In this document: positions 52,569 to 64,000 of the stretch, in pieces
Numbering within the stretch: position 1 is the stretch's first letter
Layout of the letters: the number at the start of each line of letters is the position of its first letter
NCBI GenBank assembly: GCA_963930655.1
Contig: OZ005602.1
Location: 2,611,501-2,675,500, forward strand
Length of the DNA stretch: 64,000 bases
Source: Myrica gale
Lineage: Eukaryota; Streptophyta; Magnoliopsida; Fagales; Myricaceae
Reading direction: 5' to 3'
Position numbers and translations under genes: made by a program
Notes under the pieces: model-generated
Told to the model about the DNA's origin: nothing
Database searches by the model: none
Seen by the model: only the letters and a program-made list of their open reading frames with translations

Positions 52569-52948
52569 CTATAAAATATATATATGAAATATATATACAT
52601 ATAGCCCTGTAAATGTAGAGTTCATTTTCCATATCTTTTTGTATAAAAAGAAGGATTGTCCATATTCTTTTGTTAGCGAAATTTCCATCAATTTTATAGT
52701 TTGATGTTGGAAATGTGAAAAATTTGTTCTTTTATATAAAAAATTCCTCTTGATTTTGATTAATGATAAGTCTTTTTAGTTTTGAAATATTTAGCAATGG
52801 GCATCGGATTTACGTGGACAGTGAAGTGACGTTCCGCCTGTCTGACAACAATTGTGCGAAACATAACTCGATTAAATCAACGTTTTCCTATCCTATAAAA
52901 AAAAATTCAACGTTTTCCTACACCTCCCAAGTTTTTGAGAGCGATTTA
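52569..52948 (+). other. 3' flank of the hexokinase gene
   Basis: AT-rich with TATATATGAAATATATATACATATA immediately after the stop and several AATAAA-like words. The hexokinase 3' UTR and poly-A site are expected here. No gene. Confidence 0.5.
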
Positions 52949-53138
52949 GAGTCTGTTCGGTATACAAAAATCTTCAGAATTTTTTTGAATTCTCAGAATA
53001 TAAAATATTCTACAACCAAACATTATTCTTAACACTACATAAAAATAACTAAAGCACGCATACCAATAAAGTTAACATCACCTAAAAATTTTCAAAACAC
53101 AAAAAATTCTCAAAATACACCCAAACCGAACCAACCTC
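52949..53138. mobile_element. Tourist-like MITE, family B copy 3 (TTA TSD)
   Basis: A 190-bp element starts GAGTCTGTTCGGTATAC and ends CCGAACCAACCTC, imperfect inverted ends. The flanks are TTA on both sides (52946-52948 and 53139-53141), the PIF/Harbinger signature. The interior has ACCAATAAAGTTAACATCAC, as in the copy at 7942. Confidence 0.75.
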
Positions 53139-53260
53139 TTAGAAAAGTTTCACACTATCAATGATGTGCTATTGCTGACATTCACAATTGGCCTCGGTTC
53201 TGGCCTCTCTCTCTCTCAAGGTTTTCTCTCTTGTGCCAAAGTAACTAAAGGAGTACAAAA

Positions 53261-53399
53261 GTGACGTTTGTTTACTAAAATATTGAAATTTATTGGAGTT
53301 TGTAAAAAGTTTGAAATGGATTTGTAAAAGTTATAAATTTTGAAGTGTTTTTTTGTTGAAATTTTAGGCCCTCAAAATTTTGGGCAAACAAACGCAACC
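53261..53399. mobile_element. Tourist-like MITE, family A copy
   Basis: GTGACGTTTGTTTACT at the left and GGGCAAACAAACGCAACC at the right are inverted. AAA lies on both sides. The interior resembles 39735-39878. Confidence 0.55.
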
Positions 53400-54087
53400 A
53401 AAATGTTATCATGAGTCACGTGGACGTTTTTTTCTGTCCAAAATGAAGGAAATCTTAAGTTCGGGATGCAATATAGAAATAAGTAGTAGTTAGGGGTGAG
53501 ATGTTACCAAATCAAAATCAATAATATAGGTACAAAGTGCCAATGTCTTATAGTAAAAAATATATATTTTTTTCAAATTTCAGCTACATGTAAACGTCTC
53601 CATGTAGCATAAATTAATGATATTATCCAAAATAAACACGTGTGATATAATTTGATGATTCTTTTTGCCATGTGGTATAGGTTTAATGAAACTGGTTATA
53701 GAGAGTTATAGGTTTATTTTTCTACGTTTTGTATTTTTATTATAATTTTTCTCCTAGAAAAAGGAAGAATTTCGTATAAAAGAGTATACTTTACATAAGA
53801 AGATCATGTGCATTTCTTTTACATTTCTCTTAACGAGTATGCATTAATTTACTAATGCTATAGATTTCATATTTTTTTGAAAAAGCTTATAATTTTATAT
53901 AAAATTCAAAAAAAGCCAGTAAAAAAGTTTTAAAGAAAAAGGTAATATATATATAATATTAAAACTTCAATCAGTCAATGGCAAGGGTTCAGTAGACGCA
54001 TGGATGTATATGGAACCCTCGAAGGCTTTGAACAGACGCTATTTAACGTAGTTCTAACTATTCTACTGAGCTGCTCTCTCTGAAAAT
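53400..54087. other. Intergenic and promoter of the THUMP gene
   Basis: AT-rich with no exon. The last 100 bases before the ATG at 54088 would hold the leader. No clear TATA box could be singled out among the many AT runs. Confidence 0.45.
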
Positions 54088-54165
54088 ATGACAGCGGACA
54101 GCAAATCGAAGTGGAGCACGGGCGGCGACAAGGGCAAGAAGAGAAAGCGCTATCTTCCCCAGAAC

Positions 54166-54208
<43 letters not shown>

Positions 54209-57200
54209 CATCTTATAGTTTGTAGGGGCTGTGAACTTGGACTCATATGCGGTATTTTTCTGTATGTGGCAGAAGCCAGTGAGGAAGAAGGGGTTGTATC
54301 CAATACGCCCGGGGGTGCAAGGATTCTTCATCACATGCGACGGAGGCCGGGAACGCCAGGCCTCTCATGAAGCCATTAACGTTATTGACTCTGTATGTCT
54401 CTGTGTGTGTGTGTGTGTGTGTCAGCTTTCAATTTACTATTTTCTCGTACGATATGTTATTGTTTGTTTCATTGGAATGATTTATTTGGTCGTCACTCGC
54501 TGAATTTCTTTATGGTTGTGTATGTTTATTTGTTGGTAAAGTCTATTTCTTCATAGTTCCTTTTCTGGATCCCAATATTATGTTGGCAAGATAAATGAAC
54601 TTACATTAAACTCAGCTGGGTATTTTCAAAAGGGTGGGACTAAATTAGACTGATATGTGATAAAGATACTTCTTCTATGTGAAGTTTGGGGGACGAGGTG
54701 AATTTGAAAGTAAAGAAAATGGAAATTTGGCGTGAGCTGAAAGCTTGGGATCATTAAGCAGGTTTTTTTCGTGTTCTTTCGATGTTAGTAGAGCATTTGG
54801 TCCAAATTGTTTGAAGAATCTGTTGAAGCGGGTGTGGAATGCGTATTTGGCAAACTAAAAAAGATTTGGTTGTCCAGAGAGGATATTCGCAGTATGGGCC
54901 ATTTCGGTTTTGAATCACTTACAATTTTGTTGCAAAGTCGCATTGGGGAGAAGGGGGTGGGAGTCATTGTGCTAAGTACAAACTCACCAGTACTATGAAT
55001 CTACGTACCATTAACTAGATTCTTCACTCAAAAAATCTTCATCTTCACCGCACTGTAACTTGAATCATTTCATGATTTCCTCTGCACCTACTCTTTTATT
55101 TAATTGCCTCTGAGAGGAAAATAAAATCTTTTTTGCAGTAGCTTGGCCTTATACTTTTGGTCCTTTCCTCAACTTCAACTTTACTAGATGTTTCCCCTTT
55201 TAGGTGATGTCTACATTTATACTGGATTGTCAGCTTTGTCATTAATTTGTTGTTTCTAAAGGATTTCTTGTCAATATGTTTACTTCTAACTGTACTCTTT
55301 CATAGCTCTGGTGTCCTGTAACTCAGCATCCTCATATCAATTGGTTATTCTATGGACTTGCTTACCAACTGGTAGGCTTGAACAAATCTGGGCCGAGACC
55401 GAACCGGCCGACCCAAACTGACCGAGGCCGACTGCTGCGGTTGTTTCAAGCTGGGCCGGCTCGGTCTCGGCCTAGACATTCTGAATATCGACCAAGTCGG
55501 TTCGGTCTTCGGTTTCAAGGGTCGGCAAACCGAACACCGAATCGACCTACCCTTATATATTCAATTAAAAAAATAAAAAAAATATTATATAACTCAACTG
55601 TAATTTTTAAGTCATGTGTTTGCTGTAAGTCTTGTAACTTGTAGGAGTTTTTTTTATTTATCTTGTAATATTTTTCTTTGATCATTTGATGAGTGTAATA
55701 AATTAGGGGTTTTTATTATGAATTTTAATCGTTTATGCGCTGCAAACAAACGCAGAATGCATATTTTGATTGAGATACATGTTTTATTTTGGGTTGCAAA
55801 TGGATTTGTGGGCTGAATTTAAGGGCCGGAAGCTTAAAAAAATTATGAGCCGAAAGAAATTTTGAGTCTCAATTTGGGCCTGGACAAAAAAGCCCAGACC
55901 GACCAATGGTTTTATCAGTGCCAAAGGGCACTCGGTCGGTGTCGGTCTGGGATGTAATGAAACCGACCACAGTCGGTTCGGCGCTCGAAAACACCCTTAA
56001 ACCTAACTGACTGGTTTACACCCCTACCAACTAGCTGGACTGATATGAACTACAATGGTCTGAGAGGCATTTAGTTCTATAACCATGGGCTCAGTTGAAG
56101 TATGTTTCTTCTTAGTTTCTATTTTTCATAGGAATTAGTCAATGTTTCTGCATGACCCAGTATTTAATCCATTGTCCATTACCCTTGCTCTCTCTGTGTG
56201 CTAGTAAGTTCACACAAGCCGCATTATTTTCTAGGATGGGTGAGTTTACTCAAGGGCAAGAGGATGGGGAGAGTTGAACCTAACCAATGATCTCCACAGT
56301 CCTCTTATGAGTAGTATGGGGCTAAATATTTTGGGCCGTCTCAAATTTGCCTCATAGAAACATGATTCACTAAGAAACTAAGTCAAGGGACTAGGCCCTT
56401 CTAGACTTCCACTATGTATCTGTTCACCATTCGAATATACAGGAAGATTGTGATGAGTCTCAAACGATCAATGATCTTCTCTTATATAGCCAGATTCTGC
56501 ACGCCGGAAATAGTCTATGCCGTCCTGAATCGGAAGCTAGCAGGGGACCGAGCTTGTTTGTCTCTTGAGTATTGGCTTTCAGTTCATTCAAAAGAGTGTT
56601 TAAGAGATTGTGGGGCACTTGTCTGATCCTCCTTTATTCACTGAAATCAATTTTGTGCACCCAGAAATTTTCCATGGTCATGCCTTCCTATCAATCTTGC
56701 AGTTGATACCAATGTTTCTTCTTCACTTATGGAGCCAAAACATTCATTTGTGATTTGCATTCCACCTAGAAAACATCATTCTCCACAAATGCTTTTTGGA
56801 TGGATAGATGTTTTCTTTGTTCAAGAAACTAAGATTTCCCATTTTCACTTTCTTTGATGCTCCCCCTTGAGCTTATAAGACTTATCCTTCTTGGCTCCTT
56901 TTAGATTTTTATAGTTCGTGCTGTCCTTTCTTTCTGAGGTCTACAGCATGCTATGGAAATATGCTCTTGTGATATTTATCTCAAACGTAGACAGGGTTGA
57001 GAGTAAATGAACTTATGGCGCTTTAATGTTTGTTTGTAAAGGAAATAATTATGTCTTGATCTGAATAGTTAAACTATGTCATATACTTTAAAAATATCAA
57101 GGATGTTAGTTTTGTTTTAGTAACAAATAAGATAGTGGAATACTATTAATGTTTCTGTGGGCTCTTTCTTCTGTTAAGCCCTTCCAAAAATTCAATTCAA

Positions 57201-60200
57201 ACAAAGTGTTGATGCACGTTCCAGTAGGTAGAGGGCGTTAGTTATCTTTTTCTGCACATGCTGGGTTTGTGGTGATGGGATTGTATGGTTCTCATGCATC
57301 ACTTCTGGTTCCTATTATTTTCAAAGTTCTGTTGCCCGGTTTTTCTTTCGACAAGACTATGAAGAACCCTTATAAGCTTCGTGGCGTTTATGTGTCATCT
57401 CTGTCTTTTATGAAGTTTTGACTTGACATATAGAGAACCTTAATAATGAGCTCCACATTAGGTCCTGTTTATATGTGTCATTTTGTTATCTGCATGTAGA
57501 TGAATCTAAGATCTTTGGTAGTATGTTACCCTTTTCTAATGAAGCGGAGTAAGATACTATTCTGTTGTTTTACCCCCTTGCAGTTCTACGAAGAACTAGT
57601 GCATGGGAAGGATTCAGGTGTGAAGGTTGCAGAGTTGTCCAGTAAACCTTTAAATAAGAAGATTAAGTTCTCAGATTCTGAATCTTCTAGTAGTGATGAT
57701 GATAATGAAGAGCAAGAGGCGGAGGAGGAGAATGAGAAGAATTCGGGTACTTCTCAGGATGATATTGCTAGTCATAAGGGCATATTAAATCAGGAGTGCG
57801 ATCCACATACCACAGATGGCGGGAATCATGGAAATCAGACACAAGAAAAAACTAACGGTATTGAAGGAGATGCTAAGAATCACAAGGAACAACCAAAAGA
57901 AACTGAGCAGCCCCTGGCAAAGAAACAATGTCTAGAAGCAGATGCATCTAAACATGTTATCCATGAAAAAGTGGAGGAAAAGTCCATTGATAAACTGATT
58001 GAGGCTGAACTCGAAGAATTAGCAGATAAGAACAAGGTGAGCAAGTCTACTGAACTTTTTCATTATCAGATTTGACATGGCTCATGCTATAATCTTTGAC
58101 AGTTGGAAAAAAAACTTTGCTGGTAAAACACATATATAATTTCGCAGTTGTCCATGCATGTAGATATTCTTCTGTGACTGCAAATTTGGTTATGCTACTG
58201 TCATGTTTCAATGTCTTGTATCCAGTGGCTAAGGTTTGTCTGGACTAGAAGGTTCAATTTTCGTGCTTCTGTGTGCAGCTGTTTGTACTAAAAGTGTTTT
58301 TTCTTCCCCCTCAAAGTACCATCATATTGCAGCAGCATTTCCAGATTGATCAATTTTATAAGCTGGATTTTTATTCTCCTGATAAATTGTATATTGATCT
58401 GATATTTTTATGTATCTTATGATGTTTGTGAAAAGTTGTGGAAAATTGTTATGTGGATTCTGTTCTCCTTGTATCCAGCTTGATGTGAGATTTAGTCAAT
58501 GATGTTAATTCGATTGCAATTAACCATTATAGAAGGTGGTTTATGTGTATCCCATTTCCTTCTTCACATAGACAAACTCCCAGAGGGGAGAGAAGGAATG
58601 AGAGTGGAGTGAACATTTGATGCCGCAACCACAATGACCATTATGCTGCCTCAACTCGATTCTTATGTTCTAGTCTTTTACCTCTAAATGAGTGTGAGAT
58701 TTATATGTTTAATGTCAATTTATCCTGAAAGGATGCCATGGGAAATCATTGAAGAATAATAATAATAGACTCGTTGCGGCCAGTCTACCAATTTTAAAGT
58801 AGAATAAGTTCACTCTTTTTTCCCTTTCAGAAATGTGTGTGACTCCTTCACATTGTACAACAGTTCGGAATGTAAAATCAACTGTTACAGCCATTGGTGG
58901 TGTTAGGTTGTTGGAGTTTGTCTGGGTTTATTATACAGAACCCTTTGTTGTGTCCTACTGTGAAGAATCCACTATAGGTTCAAATGTTTAACTGCCTTTG
59001 TTGTTTGTGTCAAATTTGCTTTTGTCATGTTGCTCTGATTCAAAGGGCTTGTCTCTCCTGTTGGTATTTTCTTTTGAGCTGAAGTTAGATTGTTGTACAG
59101 AGGCGCTTTCTGAAGCTTGATTCGGGTTGTAATGGTGTTGCCTTTATCCAAATGCGGAAAAGAGATGGAGACCCGGGCCCCAAAAATATCGTGCAACACA
59201 TGATGACTTCTGCTGCATCAACAAGGAAACATATGTCGAGGTTCATTTGTTGCTTCTCAATTAAATTAAACAAAGTGCATTGACAAAAGAAGTGCCATAT
59301 TTGTGTTGTCAGACTAACATGACTGTTTGTTATATAGGTTCATTTTGAGGATATTACCAATTGAAGTGGCATGCTATACCTCAGAGGAAGAAATTTCAAA
59401 AGCAATAAAACCTCTTGTGGCACAATATTTTCCAATGGAAACTCAAGACCCACAAAAAGTAAATAGTGTTAATCTACATTAATCCTTATCTTACCGTTTC
59501 TGATAAACAGGTTCCAATTGATTCTAATGCTGCCTAAGTGATAAGCATCCCATGAAGCACCCTGTTGGACATATTTTGCGCAAGAGTTAACCAAGATTTC
59601 CAGTATATTTTTTAGTAGACCCTGTAGCGAAGATGAAGTTTTATAAAGCCAGGGTTAATGGGATAAACTCCTTTTCTGCTTTTTCTCATTAAGGGTGCAA
59701 GCTGGTTTTAGTTGGTTGTCTCTAAACTTAGAATGGCACATAGGAAGAATAAAAAGAAAAATCAAAGAGATATGCCTGATCAAATCCATTAACGTAGACA
59801 GAACTGGATCTGGGCTCAGTCTGACTTTAGAACTTATGCACCTGACTAAAGCCAATGTAACGCTATTTCTAGGTGTAGATTCAGTTCATCGTGGGTTGGG
59901 TTTCAACATAAAATGTAGTTAATGGTTCCTTGGGGTGAAAATCTAGGATGATATGATTAGATGTGTATGGGTGAGAGCCCAGGATGATTTGATGGTTCTA
60001 CTCACTTTTGTGTGTTTGGTTGGAGGTTTGGTGGGCGTGGGGTGGTGTTTCATGTTTTACCTATTCAGTTGCATTAAATTTTAAAGAAGGGATCACTACA
60101 ACAAACCCTTATAAGTATCGAGCAAATGTTTTGTGATGAGAAATGGTATCTATATGTAAGAGGAGGACCTTAAAATACTTCTGTATCTACAAACTTTTGA

Positions 60201-60924
60201 GTTTAGGAATATGTAACTGTATGAACATACTGTCTAGGTAAGATTGTTCCCATCTAATTCTCTCGTGAAAAGGAGATGAAATGAATTCATAAAATAGAAC
60301 TACCAGGTTTTGTTGTGCTGTTTGTGTCATCACCGCTTGAAAATCCTATTGCATGTACTGAGATGGAATCTAATGTTTATAATCTTCTATCCAGTTTGCC
60401 GTATTGTTTGAATCCCGAGCAAATACTGGTATCGACAGGATGAAGATCATAAATGCGGTGGCTAAATCTGTTCCTGGACCTCATAAAGTCGATCTTAACC
60501 ATCCCGATAAAACTATTGTTGTTGAAATTATCAAGGTAAGAACTTCAATATTTGTCCATATCACACCTACTGCTTACTTTTGCTCTGTGTTCTGCAAATC
60601 TTCCTTCTGTAACTGTGTTGAGTCTGAATCTTGTTTTCTTGCTTTGCTCCCATGCTAAACAACATAAAATTGTATAGCAGCAAGACTTAAAGAGAACTTT
60701 AGGATTTCAACTTATTCAATTGATAATCCACTTTTACCAAAGGACTGAATTTTTTTTATAGGTGCTTGACCTCTGTTATTTTGCAAATTTTTCTTGACAT
60801 GATAAGTCTTAACAGTTTTTCGGTTGTTTTGATATATCAGACTGTGTGCTTAATTGGGGTTGTTGAGAAGTACAAGGAATTGGCAAAGTACAACCTGAGG
60901 CAGCTCACATCGCCCAAACCTTAA
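54088..60924 (+). CDS. THUMP-domain protein, TAN1/THUMPD1-like tRNA acetylation adaptor
   Basis: The family binds tRNA and partners the NAT10/Kre33 acetyltransferase to make N4-acetylcytidine at position 12 of tRNA-Ser and tRNA-Leu. Exons: 54088-54165, 54273-54392, 57584-58036, 59101-59240, 59338-59458, 60395-60535, 60841-60924. All are in phase, giving 378 aa. The N-terminus is basic (GGDKGKKRKRYLPQN KPVRKKG). Then come RPGVQGFFITCDGGRERQAS (about 37-56), a hallmark of the family, and FYEELVHG. Residues 85-215 are acidic and low-complexity (SSSSDDDNEEQEAEEENE). The THUMP domain spans about 240-365, with RFILRILPIEVAC, FAVLFESRAN, DLNHPDKTIVVEIIK and a C-terminal YKELAKYNLRQL. The first donor is AAC/GTCTCT, weak but supported by the protein join. 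Intron 2 (3.2 kb) contains a hAT-like element. Confidence 0.9.
54167..54205 (+). repeat. TC microsatellite at the first donor of the THUMP gene
   Basis: About 39 bases of pure TC begin one base inside intron 1, directly after the donor GT. A (GT)n run also follows the donor of exon 2 (about 54403-54422). Confidence 0.85.
55374..56028. mobile_element. hAT-like element in intron 2 of the THUMP gene
   Basis: The left end reads TAGGCTTGAACAAATCTGGG; the right end reads GGTTTACACCCCTAC, the common plant hAT terminus in reverse. Flanks CAACTGG and CAACTAGC are similar, consistent with a worn 8-bp duplication. Both arms are packed with GGTCGG/CCGACC words that can pair. The middle is AT-rich. No transposase is visible. 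Confidence 0.5.
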
Positions 60925-61869
60925 AACATGTCACCATGCTATTTGTAATGGTCGCTGTGGTTCATAGGTGTTGTAGTGAAAATATACCCTATTCAATGGA
61001 TGGATGGCACGAGTTATGCCCACATTAATGAAATTTCTTCTCAAGTTTGGATATCAGCAGCATCTCTCTCTCTCTGTGGCACAGTAGCATTTTTCCTTGT
61101 GTCGCGACTGCTGACTTTCAAAGGATTTTTGTTTGCTTATGGGAGTTGGGGAAAAAGTGAAAAAAGATTATTTGAATAAATTTTTTATGTTTATTGTAAT
61201 AGAAAGATAATTTGATGAGAAGAGAGATTATTTGTAGTTATTTTGTTAGACCAGTTTCCAAAATTTTGGGACACCAAACACTTGGTAAGCAATGTAGCTG
61301 ATATTCTACCATTAACAGGTTATCACAGACATCACAAAATTGGATTGGTGATGTTTGATTGTTAAGATTTTGGAGCGGTTAAAATTTTGAGGTGTTGGAG
61401 TTGATGAAAAAGTAAAGAGATTATTTGAATGAATTTTTTATATTTATTTGGATCGAACAGTAGTTGATAGGGAGAATTTTGTGCAGTTATTTTATTAGTG
61501 TCAAAATTTTGGATATCTATCCAGCTTGGGTCTTCTTGTTCCACCAGGGCGTCCTTACAAAGTTGCAAGCGTCGTTTTTGAAGTGGAATGTCTTTCCATC
61601 CGTTGGACTCTGCTAGAACCATAGCTGTTGTGGATCGAAAAGTAGTTGATGGAGAGAATTTTGTGCAGTTATTTTATTAGTGTCTCTAAATTAATCGAAA
61701 TTGCATTTTAATCCCCCCTTGGGAGAGAGGGATCCATCCTCGAAATTCAAATCTTCAGAAAACGAAATATGAATGTCTCGGTCTGAGCCCACGAAAGCAT
61801 TCCAATTGGGAAAAAACTTTCCACCTTTTACAACTCGAAGAATTAGTTTTCTTTGACAACGCCTGTTTA
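60925..61869. other. Intergenic with MITE-like and short direct repeats
   Basis: The tract 61140-61290 (GTTGGGGAAAAAGTGAAAAAAG ... CAAAATTTTGGGACACCAAACAC) resembles family A MITEs, as does 61350-61510. A direct repeat of about 54 bases (AGTAGTTGAT, then GAGAATTTTGTGCAG, then TTATTTTATTAGTGTC) occurs at about 61450-61503 and 61631-61683. The segment between the repeats can be read on the minus strand as a protein-like frame (ending at 61622), not recognised. Confidence 0.5.
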
Positions 61870-62326
61870 TTGGACTTCTTCTCTTGATCACGCTCTCTTA
61901 ATGAGGATTATCAAAGCCGCAGTCTGTTTTCTGAAAGTCCCCTGTGCTATTCTGGCTCACAAGCTCCTCACTGGCGTCACATTCCTAACATCTTGTCTAG
62001 ACTTAGCGTTTAAATCATTTGGGTTCGAAGAATAGCTCATGATATTGCTGCCTTGTAGGCATTTTCGGAAAGGAAGCTTGCCATCTGACTGTTCTCAGAC
62101 AAGATGTTCGAAGAATAGCTCATGATATTGCATGCCGTTTGTTTGGACTTCTTCTCTTGATCACGCTCTCTTAATGAGGACTATCAAAGCCGCAGTCTGT
62201 TTTCTGAAAGTCCCCTGTGCTATTCTGGCTCACAAGCTCCTCACTGGCGTCACATTCCTAACATCCTGTCTAGACTTGAGCGTTTAAATCATTTGGGTTC
62301 GAAGAATAGCCATCTGACTGTTCTCA
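61870..62326 (+). repeat. Tandem partial duplication, about 170-bp unit
   Basis: The segment 61870-62035 (TTGGACTTCTTCTCTTGATC ... GGGTTCGAAGAATAG) is repeated at 62143-62308 with about three changes. It is followed in both cases by GCCATCTGACTGTTCTCA (62078-62096 and 62308-62326). The second unit lacks about 45 bases found between these parts in the first. A third short piece (GTTCGAAGAATAGCTCATGA) occurs near 62107. High identity suggests a recent event. Confidence 0.75.
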
Positions 62327-62590
62327 TAGGAGGATTTTTTTTGGAGAGAGAGAGAGAGATAGCCCAAAGCTCAATTGAGTCTAAAATGCATTCATTAGTA
62401 AGGACCATGAGTTTCCAATCGGATTAAAGAAGGAAAGAATGTAACACAGGAAGAAAGAAGGAAAATAAAAAGCAAGGTAAAAAAAAGAAAGAACCAATTG
62501 AGTCTCTCTTCTTCCAAAAGGAAAGACCAGAGAGGACAGTTCCTGGATCCGTATATCTTCTCCATTTGACAAATTCCTCAACATATGAAA

Positions 62591-63971
62591 CTAAGCAGAT
62601 GGGGGCTTGTACAACTTCTCCACCATCTTCCTATATTCTGCATAAGACACATGAAACTTTTTCAAACTTTGTTCAAGAAACGAATTAGCAGAGGAAAAAA
62701 AAGGAAACCATTTATGCAGGTGAGAGGAAAAATATGGCTAATCACCTTCTTGATTGCTCCAGAGCTGTGCTGCTTGGGTATTTAGAGGTGAGCTAATATT
62801 TGGTTCTACAAAAAAAAAACAAAATAACATTGTTGCCAGGTTACTAAAGAGTCAAGTGCTTATGTACTTGGAACATGGAAAAAAGAAAGAAAAGAAAAGA
62901 CTCACCTCCAAGCAGACTTTGGATGGACAACAAGATGGTTCTCACATCATAAGCAGACGACCATTTGTCCTACACATAAAAATTTGCTGTATGTTAGATT
63001 TTAACGAGAAAATCTCTCTTAATCACTGCAAACTTGGGTGCTGAAATGACCTGAAGAAGCCAAGCAAAGAAGCAAGTAAAATAGACGTACCTGAAGAATG
63101 TCCAAGCAAATATTCCCATAAACATCGACGTTGGGATGGAAGCAGCCGGTCTCGAACTTGACCTTTGGGGGCTTAAATGGGTAGTCATTTGGAAACGATA
63201 AGGACAGCTTGTATTCTGTTCCTTCAAACACAGTGTCTTTGCTTCCAGTAATTGTTCCTTTCCAGAAGAAGATATTGTCTTCCTCAGGGAAGGCAGATAT
63301 CCCAGATTCCCCACTCATCTGAATTTGAAGTTAAAAGAAAAACATTAATTAATAAATAAATAAAAAGCCCTAGCTCACCAAACAGGCATTTGAGGTCTTG
63401 AAAGGAAAATTGAATATTACACGGTTCTTACCATTAACGCCATCAACTCAGATTGCAACCTGTTTCGGAAAAAAGAACAAAAAAAAAAGATTACACAGGC
63501 TCACAGGAAAAAGAGAATTACTCACCCACAAAAAAAAATTCGAAAATTCAAAAATATTCCTGTAGAGACAATAAATAAACCCGTTTTACGTAAAACCCAC
63601 TATCCAAGAGACGCAAAAAGAGACACCCAATTCAAGAACTCAAAAGATTCATAACAAAAAGATAAAAAGGGTAAAATCAAAACCCAAAATAACAATCTAG
63701 TTTCTAAGACACCTATCTAACTAGGTCCTGTAGATCATCCCAACATCCATACGAATCTAGCTTATCGTAGCAATCTTCTACCATTATAGAAATAGAGTGA
63801 CAGAAGGAAAAGAAAAAGCCTCATCTACCGTTTAAGAACAGACTGAGAATCAACGCTCTTTGCCGGAGGGTAAGGCTGCTTCCGTGTCACTGCCGTAGCT
63901 GTCACCGGAGTGTTATTATCATTGTCTTGGTAGCCTTGAGCAGTCTCAACGTATCCGTTAATGGTTGCCAT
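62591..63971 (-). CDS. Ubiquitin-conjugating enzyme E2, UBE2C type (UBC19/UBC20-like)
   Basis: This E2 passes ubiquitin with the anaphase-promoting complex and so acts in cell-cycle protein turnover. Six minus-strand exons: 63829-63971, 63432-63459, 63091-63318, 62906-62969, 62746-62805, 62591-62637. All are GT-AG and in phase, giving 189 aa. A plant-type N-terminal extension (MATINGYVETAQ, residues 1-48) precedes the UBC fold (about 48-185). Landmarks are SGESGISAFPEEDNIFFWKG, NDYPFKPPKVKF, HPN (118-120), catalytic Cys128 in GNICLDILQ, and DKWSSAYDVRTILLSIQSLL. The protein ends VEKLYKPPSA. This is slightly longer than animal UBE2C. The start ATG lies 29 bases from the window edge, so the promoter is outside. 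The 3' end converges with the THUMP gene, about 1.7 kb away. Confidence 0.95.
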
Positions 63972-64000
63972 TGATCGTTCTGGTATTGTTGTTTTCTATG

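Noticed and set aside
57500..57583. In-frame upstream extension of THUMP exon 3 from an ATG-like start at 57500
   Set aside because: It is intron sequence. The protein join DS/FYEELVHG across 54392 and 57584 matches the family, while the extension does not.

Overview
The window is nuclear DNA of a flowering plant, most likely a eudicot. Genes are broken into many small exons by GT-AG introns, the introns and intergenic DNA are AT-rich, and every gene I can read resembles a plant family. The sequence alone does not fix the species. All exon models were assembled by eye from reading frame, splice sites and remembered family sequence. No alignment or search was run.

Five gene models are complete from start to stop. 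From left to right they are: a GH17 beta-1,3-glucanase (minus, 3695-5448); a large TPR plus J-domain co-chaperone of the DNAJC7 type (plus, 15333-28731, 11 exons, 1374 aa); a hexokinase of the HKL1-like class (plus, 46627-52568, 9 exons, 504 aa); a THUMP-domain tRNA acetylation adaptor of the TAN1/THUMPD1 type (plus, 54088-60924, 7 exons, 378 aa); and a ubiquitin-conjugating enzyme of the UBE2C / plant UBC19-UBC20 type (minus, 62591-63971, 6 exons, 189 aa). At 30429-31654 (minus) lie five well-spliced exons of a saccharopine-dehydrogenase-like oxidoreductase. That copy lacks its N-terminal half and its last roughly 20 residues, so it is probably a gene fragment.

The rest is intergenic and rich in mobile-element remains. 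The clearest are: a fold-back MITE with a 9-bp target duplication inside the glucanase intron; a 773-bp LINE-like element with a 16-bp target duplication (9833-10605); a short 5'-truncated LINE in a co-chaperone intron; a Copia-type LTR with its tRNA-Met primer site (14241-14521); several Tourist-like MITEs with 3-bp target duplications; a four-unit head-to-tail MITE array (42510-43290); hAT-like elements; and a decayed retroelement or pararetrovirus-like coding fragment near 12 kb. The block from about 31.7 to 46.2 kb holds no gene I can support. The block 5.5-15.2 kb is a graveyard of small relics, including possible remains of a second glucanase and of small secreted-peptide exons.

The genes do not form a pathway. 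They are independent housekeeping or defence loci: protein folding, sugar sensing, tRNA modification, cell-cycle ubiquitination and a PR-2-type wall hydrolase. No operon-like or clustered biosynthetic system is visible. The points most worth a second look are the truncated oxidoreductase copy, the HKL1-like hexokinase that keeps all the canonical catalytic residues and carries leader uORFs, the tandem MITE array, and the GC-rich fold-back element.
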